Positions 8,597-19,547 of a stretch of 64,000 bases of DNA are shown piece by piece. The position numbers were made by a program, and so were the translations under genes. Below the pieces are notes generated by a model that did not search any database, had not been told where the DNA came from, and worked only from the letters and a program-made list of their open reading frames with translations. Source of the stretch: Paracoccus aeridis (lineage in GTDB: Bacteria; Pseudomonadota; Alphaproteobacteria; Rhodobacterales; Rhodobacteraceae). The stretch covers positions 181,346 to 245,345 of the forward strand of contig NZ_SELD02000066.1 of assembly GCF_004923205.2 (NCBI RefSeq), written 5' to 3'. Each line of letters starts with the position of its first letter. The first letter of the stretch is position 1.

Positions 8597-9352
8597 TCAG
8601 GCGCGGGTCCACGCGATGCACCCGGCGGGCGTTCCCGCGCCGCCCACCAGCAATGCGCCGTGGCGGTAGAAGCCCCACCGGTCGGCCGGATCGACGGCGA
8701 CCACGATCACGGCTCCGGCCGGGTCCGACCAGACGAGGCGCGCGTCCTGCGCGCCCAGCGCCGCAAACACCTGCGCCGGGGCGATGCCCGGGCGGAACAC
8801 GACGGTGGTGAACGGCTGGCCCGGCGCGGGGCGCAGCGACCAGGCGGCGGCGGCAAGGGTCAGGGCCGTCAGCGCCAGCATCGCAGCCGTCCGCGCGGGC
8901 AGCCGCGGGGTGCCTCCGCCCCGGCCCGCCTGCCAGCCGAGCACGATGGGCACCACGCCGAACACGACGAACCAGACCAGGTCCCAGGCCAGCGGGTTCG
9001 GGCTGTCCACCTTGATCCGGTGGATGCCCAGGAGCCAGTGCGACAGGATGCTGTCGAGGACGTGCCACAGCCCGAACCCGACCAGCAGCGCCCCCGCCAG
9101 CGCCCAGCCCTCGGGCAGGGCGCCGCGCCGGTGCGCGGACCACAGGCCCCACAGCGCGGCCGCGGCGATCAGGTACATCAGCGCGTGGAAATAGCCGTCC
9201 CACAGAACCTGAGTCCGCAGGTCGCCCATCCCGGCCACGAGGCTCAGCAGGTGGTGCCATTGCAGAATCTGGTGCAGCAGGATGCCGTCGAAGAACCCGC
9301 CGAGCGCCACGCCCAGCAGGATCCCCCACCATGTCGATGCCGCGGTCCGCAT
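8597..9352 (-). CDS. DUF2243 membrane protein
   Basis: The 251-aa product has about five to six membrane helices and the DUF2243 signature GGFFDGILLHQILQWHHLLS near residues 18-37, rich in histidine. A second His-containing helix (LWHVLDSILSHWLLGIHRIK) follows the family pattern. The function is unknown. A soluble C-terminal part of about 90 residues follows the last helix. I chose the ATG at 9352 because GGAAGGGGG precedes it at good spacing. It is transcribed toward kynA (convergent) and away from fdnG. Confidence 0.75.
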   Translation of the reverse strand: MRTAASTWWGILLGVALGGFFDGILLHQILQWHHLLSLVAGMGDLRTQVLWDGYFHALMYLIAAAALWGLWSAHRRGALPEGWALAGALLVGFGLWHVLDSILSHWLLGIHRIKVDSPNPLAWDLVWFVVFGVVPIVLGWQAGRGGGTPRLPARTAAMLALTALTLAAAAWSLRPAPGQPFTTVVFRPGIAPAQVFAALGAQDARLVWSDPAGAVIVVAVDPADRWGFYRHGALLVGGAGTPAGCIAWTRA

Positions 9353-9517
9353 GGCAGGCCCCCTTCCGCATGAGGTGCCACTCGCCACGGCACCACGTGA
9401 CGCAACGCCACCGCCGGCCCCTTGTTCCTCACCGGACCTGATGCGTTGACACTCGGCCGTTTCGGGCCGAAGGATGAAGTTACCTATCTAGACGACAGGC
9501 AAAGGACGGAGGATCGG

Positions 9518-12500
9518 ATGAACATCGACCTCTCACGGCGCGGCTTCCTGAAGCTGGCGGGTGCGGGTGTCGCGGCAACGTCGCTGGGAGCCCTGGGCTT
9601 CGGCGAGGCGGAGGCGGCGGAGCTCGCGCATGTGCGCGCCTTCAAGCTGGCCGCCACCACGGAAGCGCGCAACACCTGCCCCTACTGCTCGGTCGCCTGC
9701 GGCATCATCATGTATTCCCGCGTGGACGACGCAACCGGCAAGAAGCGCATCTTCCACATCGAAGGCGACGCCGACCACCCGACCAACCGCGGCACCCTGT
9801 GCCCGAAGGGCGCGGCGCTGAAGGATTTCGTCAACGCCCCGACCCGCCTGACCCAGCCCCGCATCCGCAAGCCGGGCGGGACCGAGTTCGAGCCGGTCAG
9901 CTGGGACGATGCGCTCGACAGGATCGCCCGCGCGCTGAAGGACGACCGCGACGCAAACTTCCTGTCGCTGAACGAGGCGGGCGTGCCGGTCAACCGCTGG
10001 ACGACGACGGGCTTCCTTGCCGCGTCGGCCACCACCAACGAAACGGCCTGGCTGACCTACAAGGTCGTCCGGTCCATGGGAGTAGTCGCGTTCGACAACC
10101 AGGCGCGCGTCTGACACGGCCCCACGGTGTCCAGTTTGGGCCCGACATTTGGCCGTGGAGCGATGACCAACTCCTGGACCGACATCAAGAACACCGACCT
10201 CGTGGTCGTCATGGGCGGCAACGCCGCCGAAGCGCATCCGTGCGGCTTCAAGTGGGTGACCGAGGCGAAGCATCATCGCGGCGCCAAGCTGATCGTCGTG
10301 GACCCCCGGTTCACGCGCACGGCGAGCGTGTCCGACTATTACGCGCCGATCCGCCCCGGCAGCGACATCGTGTTCCTGATGGCGCTGATCCGCTACATGA
10401 TCGAAAACGACAAGGTGCAGTGGGACTATGTCCGCAACTACACCAACGCCGCGTACATCGTGCGCGACGACTTCGGCTGGAATGACGGGCTGTTCACCGG
10501 CTACAACGAGGAAAAGCGCGACTACGACAAGAAAAGCTGGGACTACGTGATCGGCGAGGACGGCTTCGCGGCGGTCGACCCGACGCTGGAAAACCCGCGC
10601 TGCGTGTGGCAGCTGCTGCGCGCCCACGTGGACGCCTACACGCCCGAGATGGTGGAACGCGTCTGCGGCACGCCCGCCGACCGCTTCCTGAAGGTCGCCG
10701 AGATGATCGGGGAGTGTTCTTCGCCCACGAAGACCATGACCTCGATGTACGCGCTCGGCTGGACGCAGCATTCCAAGGGCGCTCAGAACATCCGCGGCAT
10801 GGCGATGCTGCAGCTGATCCTGGGCAACATCGGGGTGCGGGGCGGCGGCATGAACGCGCTGCGGGGCCATTCCAACATCCAGGGCCTGACCGACATCGGG
10901 CTGATGTCGAACCTGATCCCCGGCTACCTCAACATCCCGACCGAACAGGAACCCGACTGGGCGTCCTACATGAAGACGCGGGCGTTCAAGCCGCTGCGGC
11001 CCGGGCAGACGAGCTACTGGCAGAACTATCCCAAGTTCATGGTCAGCTTCATGAAGGCGATGTGGGGCGACGCGGCAACGGCGGAAAACGACTGGGCCTA
11101 CCACTACCTGCCCAAGCTCGACGTGCCGGCCTACGACGTGCTGCGCATCTTCGAGATGATGGACCAGGGGCGCTGCAACATCTACTTCTGCCAGGGCTTC
11201 AACGGGCTTCTGGCCTTCCCCGACCGGGGCAAGGTCACGCGGGCGCTGTCGAAGCTGAAGCTGCTCGTCACGATCGACCCGCTGGAGACGGAAACGTCGC
11301 GGTTCTGGGAAAACCACGGCGACCACAACGACGTGGACACCCCCGCGATCCAGACCGAGGTGATCCAGCTGCCCTCGTCCTGCTTTGCCGAGGACGAAGG
11401 CGCGCTCGTGAACTCGGGCCGCTGGCTGCAGTGGCACTGGCCGGGGGCCGAGCCCCCGGGCGAGGCGAAGCTGGACACCTGGATCATGGCCCAGGTGTTC
11501 CTGCGGGTGCGCGACCTCTACCTGAAGGAAGGGGGCGTGTTCCCGGACCCGATCGTCAACCTGACGTGGGATTATGCCGACGCGAACGAGCCCACGCCCG
11601 AAGAGCTGGCGAAGGAAATGAACGGCCGCGCGCTGAGCGACCTTTCAGACCCCGCCGACCCGTCGAAGACGCTGGTGCAGGCGGGTCAGCAGGTGCTGAA
11701 CTTCAGCCAGCTGCGCGACGACGGATCCACGGCCTGCGCGTGCTGGATCTATTCCGGCTCGTGGAACGAGAACGGCAACAACATGGCGCGGCGGGACAAC
11801 TCCGATCCCGACAGCACCGGCGCCTATGCGAACTGGACGTGGAGCTGGCCGCTCAACCGGCGCATCCTCTACAACCGGGCGTCGTCGGACCTGGACGGCA
11901 ATCCGTGGGACGACAGCCGCCGCCTGGTCTGGTGGGACGGCGCGAAGTGGACGGGCTACGACGTGCCCGACATCTCGCCCACCGCGAAGCCGGGCGAGGT
12001 CGGGCCGTTCATCATGAACCAGGAGGGCGTGTCGCGCCTGTTCTCGCGCGGGCTGATGCGGGACGGGCCGTTCCCGACCCACATGGAGCCGTTCGAAAGC
12101 CCGATGGCCAACGTGTTCAACCCGGCCATGCGCGGGAACCCGGTGGCGCGCGTCTTCGAATCCGACGTGGCGCGGCTGGGCGACAGCACCGAGTTCCCGT
12201 TCGTCGCCACCAGCTACCGCCTGACCGAGCATTTCCACTACTGGACCAAGCACAACGTGGTGAACGCCTCGTTGCAGCCCGAGTTCTTCGTGGAGATCAG
12301 CGAACAGCTGGCTGCCGAAAGGGGCATCGCCAAGGGCAGCCGGGTGCGGGTCTGGTCCAAGCGCGGCGAAGTCTGGGCCAAGGCGCTGGTCACCAAGCGC
12401 ATCAAGCCGCTGATCTGCGACGGCAAGCCCGTCCACGTCGTCGGCATCCCCCTGCACTGGGGTTTTGTCGGCGCCGCGAAGAAGGGCTGGGGGCCGAACA

Positions 12501-12598
12501 GCCTCACGCCGTTCATCGGTGACGCGAACGTGGAAACGCCCGAGTTCAAGGCGTTCCTCGTCAATATCGAACCCGCCGTGGGGGAGGCCGTCTCGTGA
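9518..12598 (+). CDS. fdnG: Formate dehydrogenase-N/O alpha subunit, selenoprotein (in-frame TGA = Sec199)
   Basis: This is the catalytic subunit (1026 aa) of respiratory membrane-bound formate dehydrogenase. It oxidises formate to CO2 in the periplasm with a bis-MGD molybdenum or tungsten cofactor. The N-terminus carries a twin-arginine signal ([12 protein letters not shown]). A 4Fe-4S motif CPYCSVACG with a later CPKG lies near residues 52-107. The TGA at 10112-10114 sits in [13 protein letters not shown], exactly where selenocysteine ligates the metal in FdnG, and the frame continues unbroken to 12598. A hairpin follows the TGA, and selA, selB, selC and selD are all close by. GGAGG precedes the ATG. 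The stop overlaps fdnH (GTGA). Confidence 0.95.
10112..10158 (+). promoter_or_regulatory. Bacterial SECIS element in fdnG
   Basis: The element begins at the UGA codon (10112-10114). Arms CCACGG (10122-10127) and CCGTGG (10153-10158) are perfectly complementary. Inner arms TGTC (10128-10131) and GACA (10144-10147) also pair, and an apical AGTTT loop can be closed by CC/GG or GTCC/GGGC. Position and apical loop resemble the SelB-binding hairpins of E. coli fdnG and fdhF. I folded it by eye, so the exact apical structure is uncertain. Confidence 0.75.
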
Positions 12599-13602
12599 CC
12601 ATCGCAACCAACGTGGACAGCCCCCGCACCGCCACCGCGAACCCGCCCGTGCAGCCGGTCCAGGGCAACCTGGGCCAGGCCGCGGTGGTGCGGTCCTCGG
12701 CCGGCGGGCCGGTGGCCGAAAACCCGACCGCGCTGACGCCGGTGGCCAAGCTCATCGACGTCAGCAAGTGCATCGGCTGCAAGGCGTGCCAGTCGGCGTG
12801 CGTCGAATGGAACGACACCCATCCCGAGATCGGGGTGAACGTGGGCGTCTACGAGAACCCGCACGACCTCACGCCCGACATGTTCACGCTGATGCGGTTC
12901 GCCGAATACGACAACCCGGAAACGGGCGACTTCGAATGGCTGATCCGCAAGGACGGATGCATGCACTGTGCCGATCCGGGCTGCCTGACGGCCTGCCCGG
13001 CCCCCGGCGCGATCGTGCAGTATTCCAACGGCATCGTGGACTTCATCCACGAGAACTGCATCGGCTGCGGGTACTGCGTCAGCGGCTGCCCGTTCGACAT
13101 CCCGCGCATCAGCCAGGTCGATCACCGGTCCTACAAGTGCACGCTGTGTTCCGACCGCGTGGCCGTGGGCCAGGGTCCGGCCTGCGCCAAGGCCTGCCCC
13201 ACCCACGCGATCACCTTCGGCACCAAGGACGACATGACCGCCCTTGCCGCCGAGCGGGTCGAGGACCTGAAGTCGCGCGGCTACGACAACGCCGGGCTGT
13301 ACGACCCGCAGGGCGTCGGCGGGACGCACGTGATGTACGTCCTTCACCACGCCGACAAGCCCGGCATCTACAACGACCTGCCCGAGGATCCGCAGATCGC
13401 GGGCGTGGTCAAGAGCTGGAAGGGCCCGACCAAGACCGCGGGGCTGGCCGCGATCGGGCTTGCCGCGATCGGCAGCGTGGCGATGGGGCTGTTCAGCCGC
13501 GTCTCGGTCGAGCCCGAGGATGAACGCCACGCCGAGGATCTGGTGGACCGCGCCGCCGCGATCCCGGGCGGCGAGGGAAGCGGCGAAGGAAAGGACGCCT
13601 GA
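12595..13602 (+). CDS. fdnH: Formate dehydrogenase iron-sulfur (beta) subunit
   Basis: The 335-aa protein carries electrons from FdnG to the membrane cytochrome through four 4Fe-4S clusters. The cluster motifs appear as [11 protein letters not shown] (near residue 60), [24 protein letters not shown] and CTLCSDRV...CAKACP. A single C-terminal membrane anchor (about residues 282-302, rich in Ala/Ile/Gly) is as expected for FdnH/FdoH. It starts with the GTG at 12595 overlapping the fdnG stop, and its own stop overlaps fdnI by 1 bp, so G, H and I are translationally coupled. Confidence 0.94.
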   Translation: MTIATNVDSPRTATANPPVQPVQGNLGQAAVVRSSAGGPVAENPTALTPVAKLIDVSKCIGCKACQSACVEWNDTHPEIGVNVGVYENPHDLTPDMFTLMRFAEYDNPETGDFEWLIRKDGCMHCADPGCLTACPAPGAIVQYSNGIVDFIHENCIGCGYCVSGCPFDIPRISQVDHRSYKCTLCSDRVAVGQGPACAKACPTHAITFGTKDDMTALAAERVEDLKSRGYDNAGLYDPQGVGGTHVMYVLHHADKPGIYNDLPEDPQIAGVVKSWKGPTKTAGLAAIGLAAIGSVAMGLFSRVSVEPEDERHAEDLVDRAAAIPGGEGSGEGKDA

Positions 13603-14288
13603 TGGCAGGACGACGCTACTCCGAACCGGGCGACCGCATCCTCAGCCGCGACCCGGTGTCGGTCCGTCGCTACGGCGGGTTCACCCGGCTGAACCACTGG
13701 TTCACCGCGACCACGCTGATCCTGCTGGGGCTGTCGGGCTTCGCGCTGTTCGACCCGTCGCTCTACTGGTTGTCGGCGCTGTTCGGCGGCGGCCAGCCGA
13801 CGCGCTGGGTCCATCCGTTCATCGGCATCGCCCTGTTCATCAGCTTCATGATCCTGTTCGTGCAGCTGGTGCGCCACAACCTGTTCCGGCGCGAGGACGC
13901 GGTCTGGGCGCGCAACATCAGGTCCGTGGTCAAGGGCGACGAGGACAAGCTGCCCGAGCTCGGCAAGTACAACTTCGGCCAGAAGTTCGTGTTCTGGGCG
14001 ATGTTCTGGCTGATCGTGGTCCTGATCGTGACGGGGTTCATGATCTGGTACCAGTTCTTCCCCGACATCGTCTCGGTGGAAACCCGGCGGATCGCGCTGA
14101 TGGTCCATTCGGTCTCGGCCGTGCTCACGATCCTCACGCTGATCCTGCACGTCTTCGCCGCGATCTGGACCCGCGGCACCCTGTCGGCGATGACCCAGGG
14201 CACCGTGACCGGCGGCTGGGCCTTCCGCCACCACCGCAAATGGTTCCGGGAGCTTGCTGGACGCCAGCGCACCGATCCGGCAGAGTGA
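13602..14288 (+). CDS. fdnI: Formate dehydrogenase cytochrome b556 (gamma) subunit
   Basis: This 228-aa integral membrane protein has four helices and passes electrons from FdnH to the quinone pool. Histidines expected to bind the two b haems lie in helix regions such as RLNHWF (near residue 30), RWVHPFIG, MVHSVSAV and LILHVFAAIW. Length and helix pattern fit FdnI/FdoI. It overlaps fdnH by 1 bp (TGATG). It is followed 43 bp later by fdhE. Confidence 0.92.
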   Translation: MAGRRYSEPGDRILSRDPVSVRRYGGFTRLNHWFTATTLILLGLSGFALFDPSLYWLSALFGGGQPTRWVHPFIGIALFISFMILFVQLVRHNLFRREDAVWARNIRSVVKGDEDKLPELGKYNFGQKFVFWAMFWLIVVLIVTGFMIWYQFFPDIVSVETRRIALMVHSVSAVLTILTLILHVFAAIWTRGTLSAMTQGTVTGGWAFRHHRKWFRELAGRQRTDPAE

Positions 14289-14331
14289 CCCCCTGCGGCC
14301 GTGACGAACCGATGACGCCGCGCGAGGGAAC

Positions 14332-15249
14332 ATGACGCAGGTCGCAGAACCCGATCCCGGCATGATCGGCGGCGTTCCCACGCCGCCGCTTGCCATCCTG
14401 CCCCGCCCCGAGCGGCTGTTCGGCCAGCGCGCGGCGCGCTTCGACGTGCTGGCCGAAGGGTCGAACCTCGGCCCCTACCTGCGTTTTCTCGCGGACCTGG
14501 CACGGGTGCAGGCGCGGCTTGCCGCCGACCTGCCCGCGCCGACGCCGGTGCCTTCGGACCGCGTGGCGCTGGCCCGCGCATCGCGCATGCCGCCGATCGA
14601 CCGGCATGATGCGGGCGCAGAGCCGCTTCTGGACGACACCCTGTCCGCGCTGTGCCGCGAGGCGGCCGGGATCGAAATGCCCGCCGCCGCCCGCCTTGCG
14701 CTGGACGCAGTGGCGGCGGCCACGCCCGACGACCGTCGCTGGCTCCTGGGCAACGTGCTGGACGACGCGATCCCCGTCGACAGCCCCGCGCCGCACCTGT
14801 TTGCCGCCGCCGCCGTGCAGGTCCATCTTGCGCGGATCGCGGCCACGCTCGACGCCAGGCAGCTGGTTCCGATCCGCACCGGCGTCTGCCCGGCGTGCGG
14901 CGGCCGCCCGGCATCCTCTGTCGTGACCGGCGTCCAGGGGGCCGAGGGCACGCGCTACGCGGCCTGTTCCTGCTGCCAGACGCTGTGGAACGAGGTGCGG
15001 GTCAAGTGCCTCTGCTGCGGGTCCACCAAGGGGATCGGCCTGCAGTCGGTCGATGACGGCACCGGCGAGGCGACGGTGCGGGCCGAGACCTGCGACGAAT
15101 GCGGCTCGTGGGTGAAGCAGATGCTGCAGACGAAGAACCCGGCGCTCGACCCGGTGGCGGACGATGTGGGCACGCTCGGCCTCGACGCGCTGATGCGCGG
15201 GGGGACGTGGCGGCGCGGCGGCGTGAACCCGTTCCTGATCGGCTACTGA
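14332..15249 (+). CDS. fdhE: Formate dehydrogenase accessory protein FdhE
   Basis: FdhE is a cytoplasmic rubredoxin-like protein needed for maturation of respiratory formate dehydrogenases. The 305-aa product has the expected CxxC zinc/iron ligands in its C-terminal half: CPACGG near residue 186, CSCC near 212, CLCCG near 226 and CDECGSW near 251. It lies directly after fdnI and its stop overlaps the selA start by one base, linking enzyme maturation with selenocysteine synthesis in one transcript. Confidence 0.9.
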   Translation: MTQVAEPDPGMIGGVPTPPLAILPRPERLFGQRAARFDVLAEGSNLGPYLRFLADLARVQARLAADLPAPTPVPSDRVALARASRMPPIDRHDAGAEPLLDDTLSALCREAAGIEMPAAARLALDAVAAATPDDRRWLLGNVLDDAIPVDSPAPHLFAAAAVQVHLARIAATLDARQLVPIRTGVCPACGGRPASSVVTGVQGAEGTRYAACSCCQTLWNEVRVKCLCCGSTKGIGLQSVDDGTGEATVRAETCDECGSWVKQMLQTKNPALDPVADDVGTLGLDALMRGGTWRRGGVNPFLIGY

Positions 15250-16610
15250 TGGGGTCCTTGCGCGACCTGCCGTCCGTGGACCGGCTGCTCGCCGGCGCGG
15301 CGCGCGGGCTGGTGGACCATCATGGCCGCGCGGCCGCGACGGACGCGCTGCGGGCGGCGCTGGCGGGCGCGCGCGACGCCGCCCGCGCCGGCGCCGCGGT
15401 CCCGGACGCCGATGCGCTGGTCGCGGATGCGGCCTCGCGCCTGGACACGGGCGGCGGCGGCCTGCGCCCGGTCCTGAACCTGACCGGGACGGTCCTGCAC
15501 ACCAATCTGGGCCGCGCGCTGCTGGCCGAAGCCGCGATCGAGGCCGCCGTCGACGCCATGCGGCATCCGGCGGCGCTGGAATACGACCTGTCCACCGGCA
15601 GCCGCGGCGAGCGCGACGACCATGTCCGCGACCTCCTGTGCGAACTGACCGGGGCCGAGGCCGCGACCGTCGTCAACAACAACGCGGCCGCCGTGCTGCT
15701 GGTCCTGAACGCGCTGGCCGAGGGGCGCGAGGCGATCGTGTCGCGCGGCGAACTGGTGGAAATCGGCGGCGCCTTCCGCATCCCCGACATCATGGCCCGC
15801 GCCGGTGTCCGGCTGGTCGAGGTCGGAACGACCAACCGCACCCACCCGCGCGACTACCGGGACGCGGTGTCCGAGCGCACCGCGCTGATGATGAAGGTGC
15901 ATCCGTCGAACTACCGGATCGAGGGCTTCACCGCCGCCGTCCCCGCAGCCGACCTGGCGGGGATCGCGGGTGCGGCGGGGGTGCCGCTGGTCAACGACCT
16001 CGGCTCGGGCACGCTGGTGGACCTGACGCGCTGGGGCCTTCCGGCCGAACCCACGGTGCGGCAGGCGGTGGCCGAGGGTGCGGACCTCGTGACCTTCTCG
16101 GGCGACAAGCTTCTGGGCGGGCCGCAGGCGGGCTTCATCGTGGGCCGCGCGGACCTGGTCGGGCGCATCAACCGCAACCCGCTGAAGCGTGCGCTGCGGC
16201 TGGACAAGATCCGCCTTGCGGCGGTCGCGGCGACGCTGCGGCTCTACCGTGATCCCGACCGGCTGGCAGAGCGGCTGCCCACGCTGCGGCTGCTGACCCG
16301 CACGCGCGACGACATCGCCGCGCAGGCCGCGCGGCTGGTGGCGCCCGTCCGGGCGATGCTGTCCGGCATCCGGGTCGAAGTCGTCGCGTGCGCGAGCCAG
16401 ATCGGATCCGGCGCGATGCCGGTCGAGGCGCTGCCTTCCGCCGGGCTCGCCCTGTCGGGCGACCGGGGATCGGTGCCCGAGGATCTCGCCGCGCGCCTGC
16501 GCGCCCTGCCCGTCCCCGTGATCGGCCGCATCCGCGACGGCGCGCTGATCCTCGACCTGCGCTGCCTGCCGGGCGACGGGGCGCTGCTGGGCAGCCTGTC
16601 GCACCTATGA
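15249..16610 (+). CDS. selA: L-seryl-tRNA(Sec) selenium transferase
   Basis: SelA converts seryl-tRNA(Sec) to selenocysteyl-tRNA(Sec) using selenophosphate from SelD. The 453-aa protein is a PLP enzyme; the Schiff-base lysine is Lys287 in [13 protein letters not shown], and [16 protein letters not shown] and [15 protein letters not shown] are family signatures. I chose the ATG at 15249, which overlaps the fdhE stop (TGATG) and gives the usual length; the longer frame upstream is a shadow of fdhE. Its stop overlaps the selB start (ATGA). Confidence 0.95.
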   Translation: MGSLRDLPSVDRLLAGAARGLVDHHGRAAATDALRAALAGARDAARAGAAVPDADALVADAASRLDTGGGGLRPVLNLTGTVLHTNLGRALLAEAAIEAAVDAMRHPAALEYDLSTGSRGERDDHVRDLLCELTGAEAATVVNNNAAAVLLVLNALAEGREAIVSRGELVEIGGAFRIPDIMARAGVRLVEVGTTNRTHPRDYRDAVSERTALMMKVHPSNYRIEGFTAAVPAADLAGIAGAAGVPLVNDLGSGTLVDLTRWGLPAEPTVRQAVAEGADLVTFSGDKLLGGPQAGFIVGRADLVGRINRNPLKRALRLDKIRLAAVAATLRLYRDPDRLAERLPTLRLLTRTRDDIAAQAARLVAPVRAMLSGIRVEVVACASQIGSGAMPVEALPSAGLALSGDRGSVPEDLAARLRALPVPVIGRIRDGALILDLRCLPGDGALLGSLSHL

Positions 16611-18523
16611 TCGTCGGAACGGCGGGTCACATCGACCACGGCAAGACCGCGCTCGTCCGCGCGCTGACCGGCGTGGACACCGACCGGCTCGCGGCCGAAA
16701 AGGCGCGCGGCATCACCATCGAGCTGGGCTTCGCCTATGCCGACCTGGGCGGCGGCGCGGTGACCGGCTTCGTGGACGTGCCGGGGCACGAACGCTTCGT
16801 CCACACGATGCTGGCGGGCGCGGGCGGCGTCGACCTGGCGCTGCTGGTCGTCGCCGCGGACGACGGGGTGATGCCGCAGACGCGTGAGCATCTGGCAATC
16901 CTGCATCTGCTGGGGATCACGCGCGGGATCGTCGCGATGACCAAGGCCGACCTCGCCGGGCCCGGGCGGCGGGCAGAGGTCGAGGACCAGATCAGCGACC
17001 TGCTCGCGCCGACGGCACTGGCCGCGGCGCCGGTGATCCCGGTATCGGTCGTGTCCGGCGAAGGGCTGGACGGGCTGCGCGCCGCGCTGGTCGCCGCCGA
17101 GGCCGCGACGGGCGCGCGCGGCCTGGACCGGCGCTTCCGCATGGCGATCGACCGCAGCTTCACGCTGAAGGGCACGGGCACGGTCGTGACCGGGACCGTG
17201 CAGTCGGGCCGGGTGGCCGTGGGGGACATGGTGACGATCTCTCCCCCGGGGCTCGGGGCGCGGGTGCGGGGGATCCACGCGCAGAACCGCGCGGCAGAGG
17301 AAGGGCTGGCCGGGCAGCGCTGCGCGATCAACCTTGCAGGCGGCGGGATCAACCCGGACAGCGTCGGAAGGGGCGACGTGGCGGGTGATCCGGCCCTACA
17401 CGCGCCGACCGACCGGATCGACGCGATGCTGCACGTCCTGGGGACCGAGCCGAAGCCGATCACCACATGGTTTCCCGCCCGCCTGCACGTGGGCGCGGCC
17501 GAGGCAGGGGCGCGGATCGTGCCGCTGGGCGAAAGCCTGCGACCGGGCGGGTCCGGGCCGGTTCAGCTGGTGCTGGACCGGCCGATCGCGGCAACGGTGG
17601 GCGAACGCTTCATCCTGCGCGACGTCTCGGCCCGGCGCACCATCGGCGGCGGCACCTTCCGCGACCTGCGCGCCCCCGCCCGCCACCGCCGCACGCCCGC
17701 GCGGCTGCAGGTGATCGCGGCGCAGGGCCTGGCCAACGACGACGAGGCGCTGGCCGCGCTTCTCGCCATCCCGCCGGGTCTGGTCGACCTGGCCGCGTTC
17801 GCCCGCGACCGCGCGCTGCCTGCAGAGACCGAGGACGCGCTGGCCGGCGGCGTCGCGACGATCGACACCGGCGCGGGCAGGCTCGCGCTGCTTCCGGGCA
17901 CGCTGCGCGACCTTGAAGCGGCGCTGACCTCCACGCTGGGCGCATTCCATGCCGAAAACCCGGAGCTTCAGGGCATGGGCCGCGAGCGGCTGCGGCTCGC
18001 GCTGACGCCGCGCCTGCCGAAGGCGGGCTTTGCCGCATTCCTGGGCACGCAAGTTCTCGCAGGCGCCGTGGTGGTGGAAGGGGGCTTCGTGCGGCTTCCG
18101 GGCCATGCCGTCCGGATGACGCCCGCCGAGCAGGCGCTGCTGGACCGGATCCTTCCGCAGCTCGGCGGCGACGACCGCTTCCGCCCGCCCCGCGTCCGCG
18201 ACTTCGCGACCGCGATGGAGGTGCCCGAGGCCGAGGTCCGCCGGGTCCTGCGGATGGCCGCGCGGCGGGGGCAGCTCGACCAGATCCGGCCCGACCACTT
18301 CTTCCTGCGCGACACCACGGCCGAGATGGCCCGAATCATCGCCGAGGTTCAGGCCGCCGCCCCGGATGGCTGGGTCACCGCCGCCGCGTTCCGCGACCGG
18401 GTCATGAACGGGCGCAAGGTCGCGATCGAGATCCTCGACTTCTTCGACCGCCAGGGGGTAACAATGCGACGGGCCGACCTGCGCCGCATCAACCCCCACC
18501 GGGCGGACATGTTCGCGGACTGA
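16607..18523 (+). CDS. selB: Selenocysteine-specific elongation factor SelB
   Basis: SelB delivers Sec-tRNA to the ribosome at UGA codons marked by a SECIS hairpin. The 638-aa protein begins with the G1 motif GHIDHGKT (residues 7-14), followed by DVPGHE (G3) and MTKADL (G4). EF-Tu-like barrels follow, and then a C-terminal array of winged-helix domains that bind the mRNA hairpin, ending near [14 protein letters not shown]. This is the usual SelB length. It is coupled to selA by an ATGA overlap and lies 31 bp before selC, the tRNA it carries. Confidence 0.95.
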   Translation: MIVGTAGHIDHGKTALVRALTGVDTDRLAAEKARGITIELGFAYADLGGGAVTGFVDVPGHERFVHTMLAGAGGVDLALLVVAADDGVMPQTREHLAILHLLGITRGIVAMTKADLAGPGRRAEVEDQISDLLAPTALAAAPVIPVSVVSGEGLDGLRAALVAAEAATGARGLDRRFRMAIDRSFTLKGTGTVVTGTVQSGRVAVGDMVTISPPGLGARVRGIHAQNRAAEEGLAGQRCAINLAGGGINPDSVGRGDVAGDPALHAPTDRIDAMLHVLGTEPKPITTWFPARLHVGAAEAGARIVPLGESLRPGGSGPVQLVLDRPIAATVGERFILRDVSARRTIGGGTFRDLRAPARHRRTPARLQVIAAQGLANDDEALAALLAIPPGLVDLAAFARDRALPAETEDALAGGVATIDTGAGRLALLPGTLRDLEAALTSTLGAFHAENPELQGMGRERLRLALTPRLPKAGFAAFLGTQVLAGAVVVEGGFVRLPGHAVRMTPAEQALLDRILPQLGGDDRFRPPRVRDFATAMEVPEAEVRRVLRMAARRGQLDQIRPDHFFLRDTTAEMARIIAEVQAAAPDGWVTAAAFRDRVMNGRKVAIEILDFFDRQGVTMRRADLRRINPHRADMFAD

Positions 18524-18554
18524 CCGCCCCGAGGTGCGACGGCGCGGCGCGTGA

Positions 18555-18650
18555 GGAGGAGAATCGTCCCCGGTGGGGCGGCCGGACTTCAAATCCGGTT
18601 GGGGCAGCGAGCCTGTCCCGGGTGGGTTCGACTCCCATTCTCCTCCGCCA
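18555..18650 (+). tRNA. selC: tRNA-Sec (anticodon TCA)
   Basis: The 96-nt gene includes an encoded CCA. The acceptor stem is 8 bp (GGAGGAGA with TCTCCTCC), one pair longer than in normal tRNAs, as in tRNA-Sec. The anticodon TCA is at 18589-18591 inside the stem CCGGA/TCCGG. A long variable arm (about 18600-18620) and GGTTCGACTCC T-loop follow. The sequence resembles E. coli selC closely in the anticodon region. It reads UGA and completes the selA-selB-selC set. Confidence 0.97.
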
Positions 18651-18673
18651 CCGCGCCGGCGGGTGCCGTCACG

Positions 18674-19459
18674 TCAGCCGGTGAGGCCGAGGCCCCGCGC
18701 GGTGGGCGGCTGCCACGTCTTCGACTGCGGCACCGCGCCCGAGGGGCTCGTCCCGATCATCGACCCGCCGGTGCCCCCGGACCAGCCGGTGGAGCCGGAG
18801 TTGCCCGGCGCGGTCCCGTCGGCCGTGGCGGGCTGCGGTTCCGTCGCGGCGGTCGAGATGCTGTTGCTTGATCCCGGCCGTGCCTGGTCCACGTTGCCGG
18901 CCGCGGGTTCCAGCGACTGGCTTGACGCCGGGTTGCCTTCGGGCGTGGTGCGAGGAACGTAAACGGGCTTCAGCGCCGGCGCGGCGGCTACCGCCGCGAC
19001 TTCCTGGGGCGACAGGGGCTCGCCCACCTGCGACTTGCCCTGCACGGTTCCTGCAAATGCGGCGGCAGCCTGCGACTGCGCGGCGGCCAGCGCCTGCGGG
19101 TCGGGCTGTGCCTGCGGATCGGCCTGCGCCGGTGTGGAAGTGCCAGCGGCGGAATTTGGCGCGGCGGCAGCGTTTGGCGCGGCCGCTGCGGCGGCGTTCG
19201 GATCGGTAAGGGTCGGGGTCGCCAGCGCGTCCTGCGTCGCGGGCGGGGTCGGCGTCTGCACCGGCTCCATCTGCGCGGCGCCCGGCTGGACGTTGGTTGC
19301 CCCGGTCTCCCCCGGCGTGGACGAGACCTGCGGGATCGTGCCGGAATCGGGCGCGGCGTGCGTCGGCGGCGCAACCGTCTGCGCGCCCGACGATACCGCC
19401 GTCAGCGACATGGCGGCCAACGCCGCGCAGGCGATCTGGTGAAACCGGGTGCCGGGCAT
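18674..19459 (-). CDS. Secreted Ala/Pro/Thr-rich low-complexity protein
   Basis: I do not recognise a family. From the ATG at 19459 (preceded by AAGGGGG) the 261-aa product starts with a clear signal peptide, ending near SSGAQ. The mature part is almost all Ala, Pro, Thr, Ser, Gly and Gln, with runs such as NAAAAAAPNAAAAPN, and no evident catalytic domain. The C-terminal part includes PVYVPRTTPEG and a Gly/Ser-rich tail. It is probably an extracytoplasmic, intrinsically disordered protein. A longer start upstream is possible but lacks a signal peptide at its N-terminus. The gene ends 23 bp from selC on the opposite strand. Confidence 0.6.
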   Translation of the reverse strand: MPGTRFHQIACAALAAMSLTAVSSGAQTVAPPTHAAPDSGTIPQVSSTPGETGATNVQPGAAQMEPVQTPTPPATQDALATPTLTDPNAAAAAAPNAAAAPNSAAGTSTPAQADPQAQPDPQALAAAQSQAAAAFAGTVQGKSQVGEPLSPQEVAAVAAAPALKPVYVPRTTPEGNPASSQSLEPAAGNVDQARPGSSNSISTAATEPQPATADGTAPGNSGSTGWSGGTGGSMIGTSPSGAVPQSKTWQPPTARGLGLTG

Positions 19460-19547
19460 TGCGTTTGTCCCCCTTCTGACGTGCGGCCGCGCCTTCGACG
19501 ATCGGACCGGCGCGTTAACCAACCTTCGCATCAAAGCATTGCAAGTG

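Noticed and set aside
8579..8605. Two direct repeats of GGCGCAGGTCA near the end of the DUF2243 gene
   Set aside because: The repeats are short and confined to the gene end and its flank. Chance slippage in GC-rich DNA is a sufficient explanation.
10112..10114. In-frame stop that splits fdnG into two reading frames
   Set aside because: It is a TGA at the exact selenocysteine position of FdnG, both halves are in the same frame, a hairpin follows, and the full Sec machinery is nearby. It is not a nonsense mutation.
9533..11437. Long minus-strand frame opposite fdnG
   Set aside because: fdnG on the plus strand is unmistakable and the antisense product has no recognisable domain.
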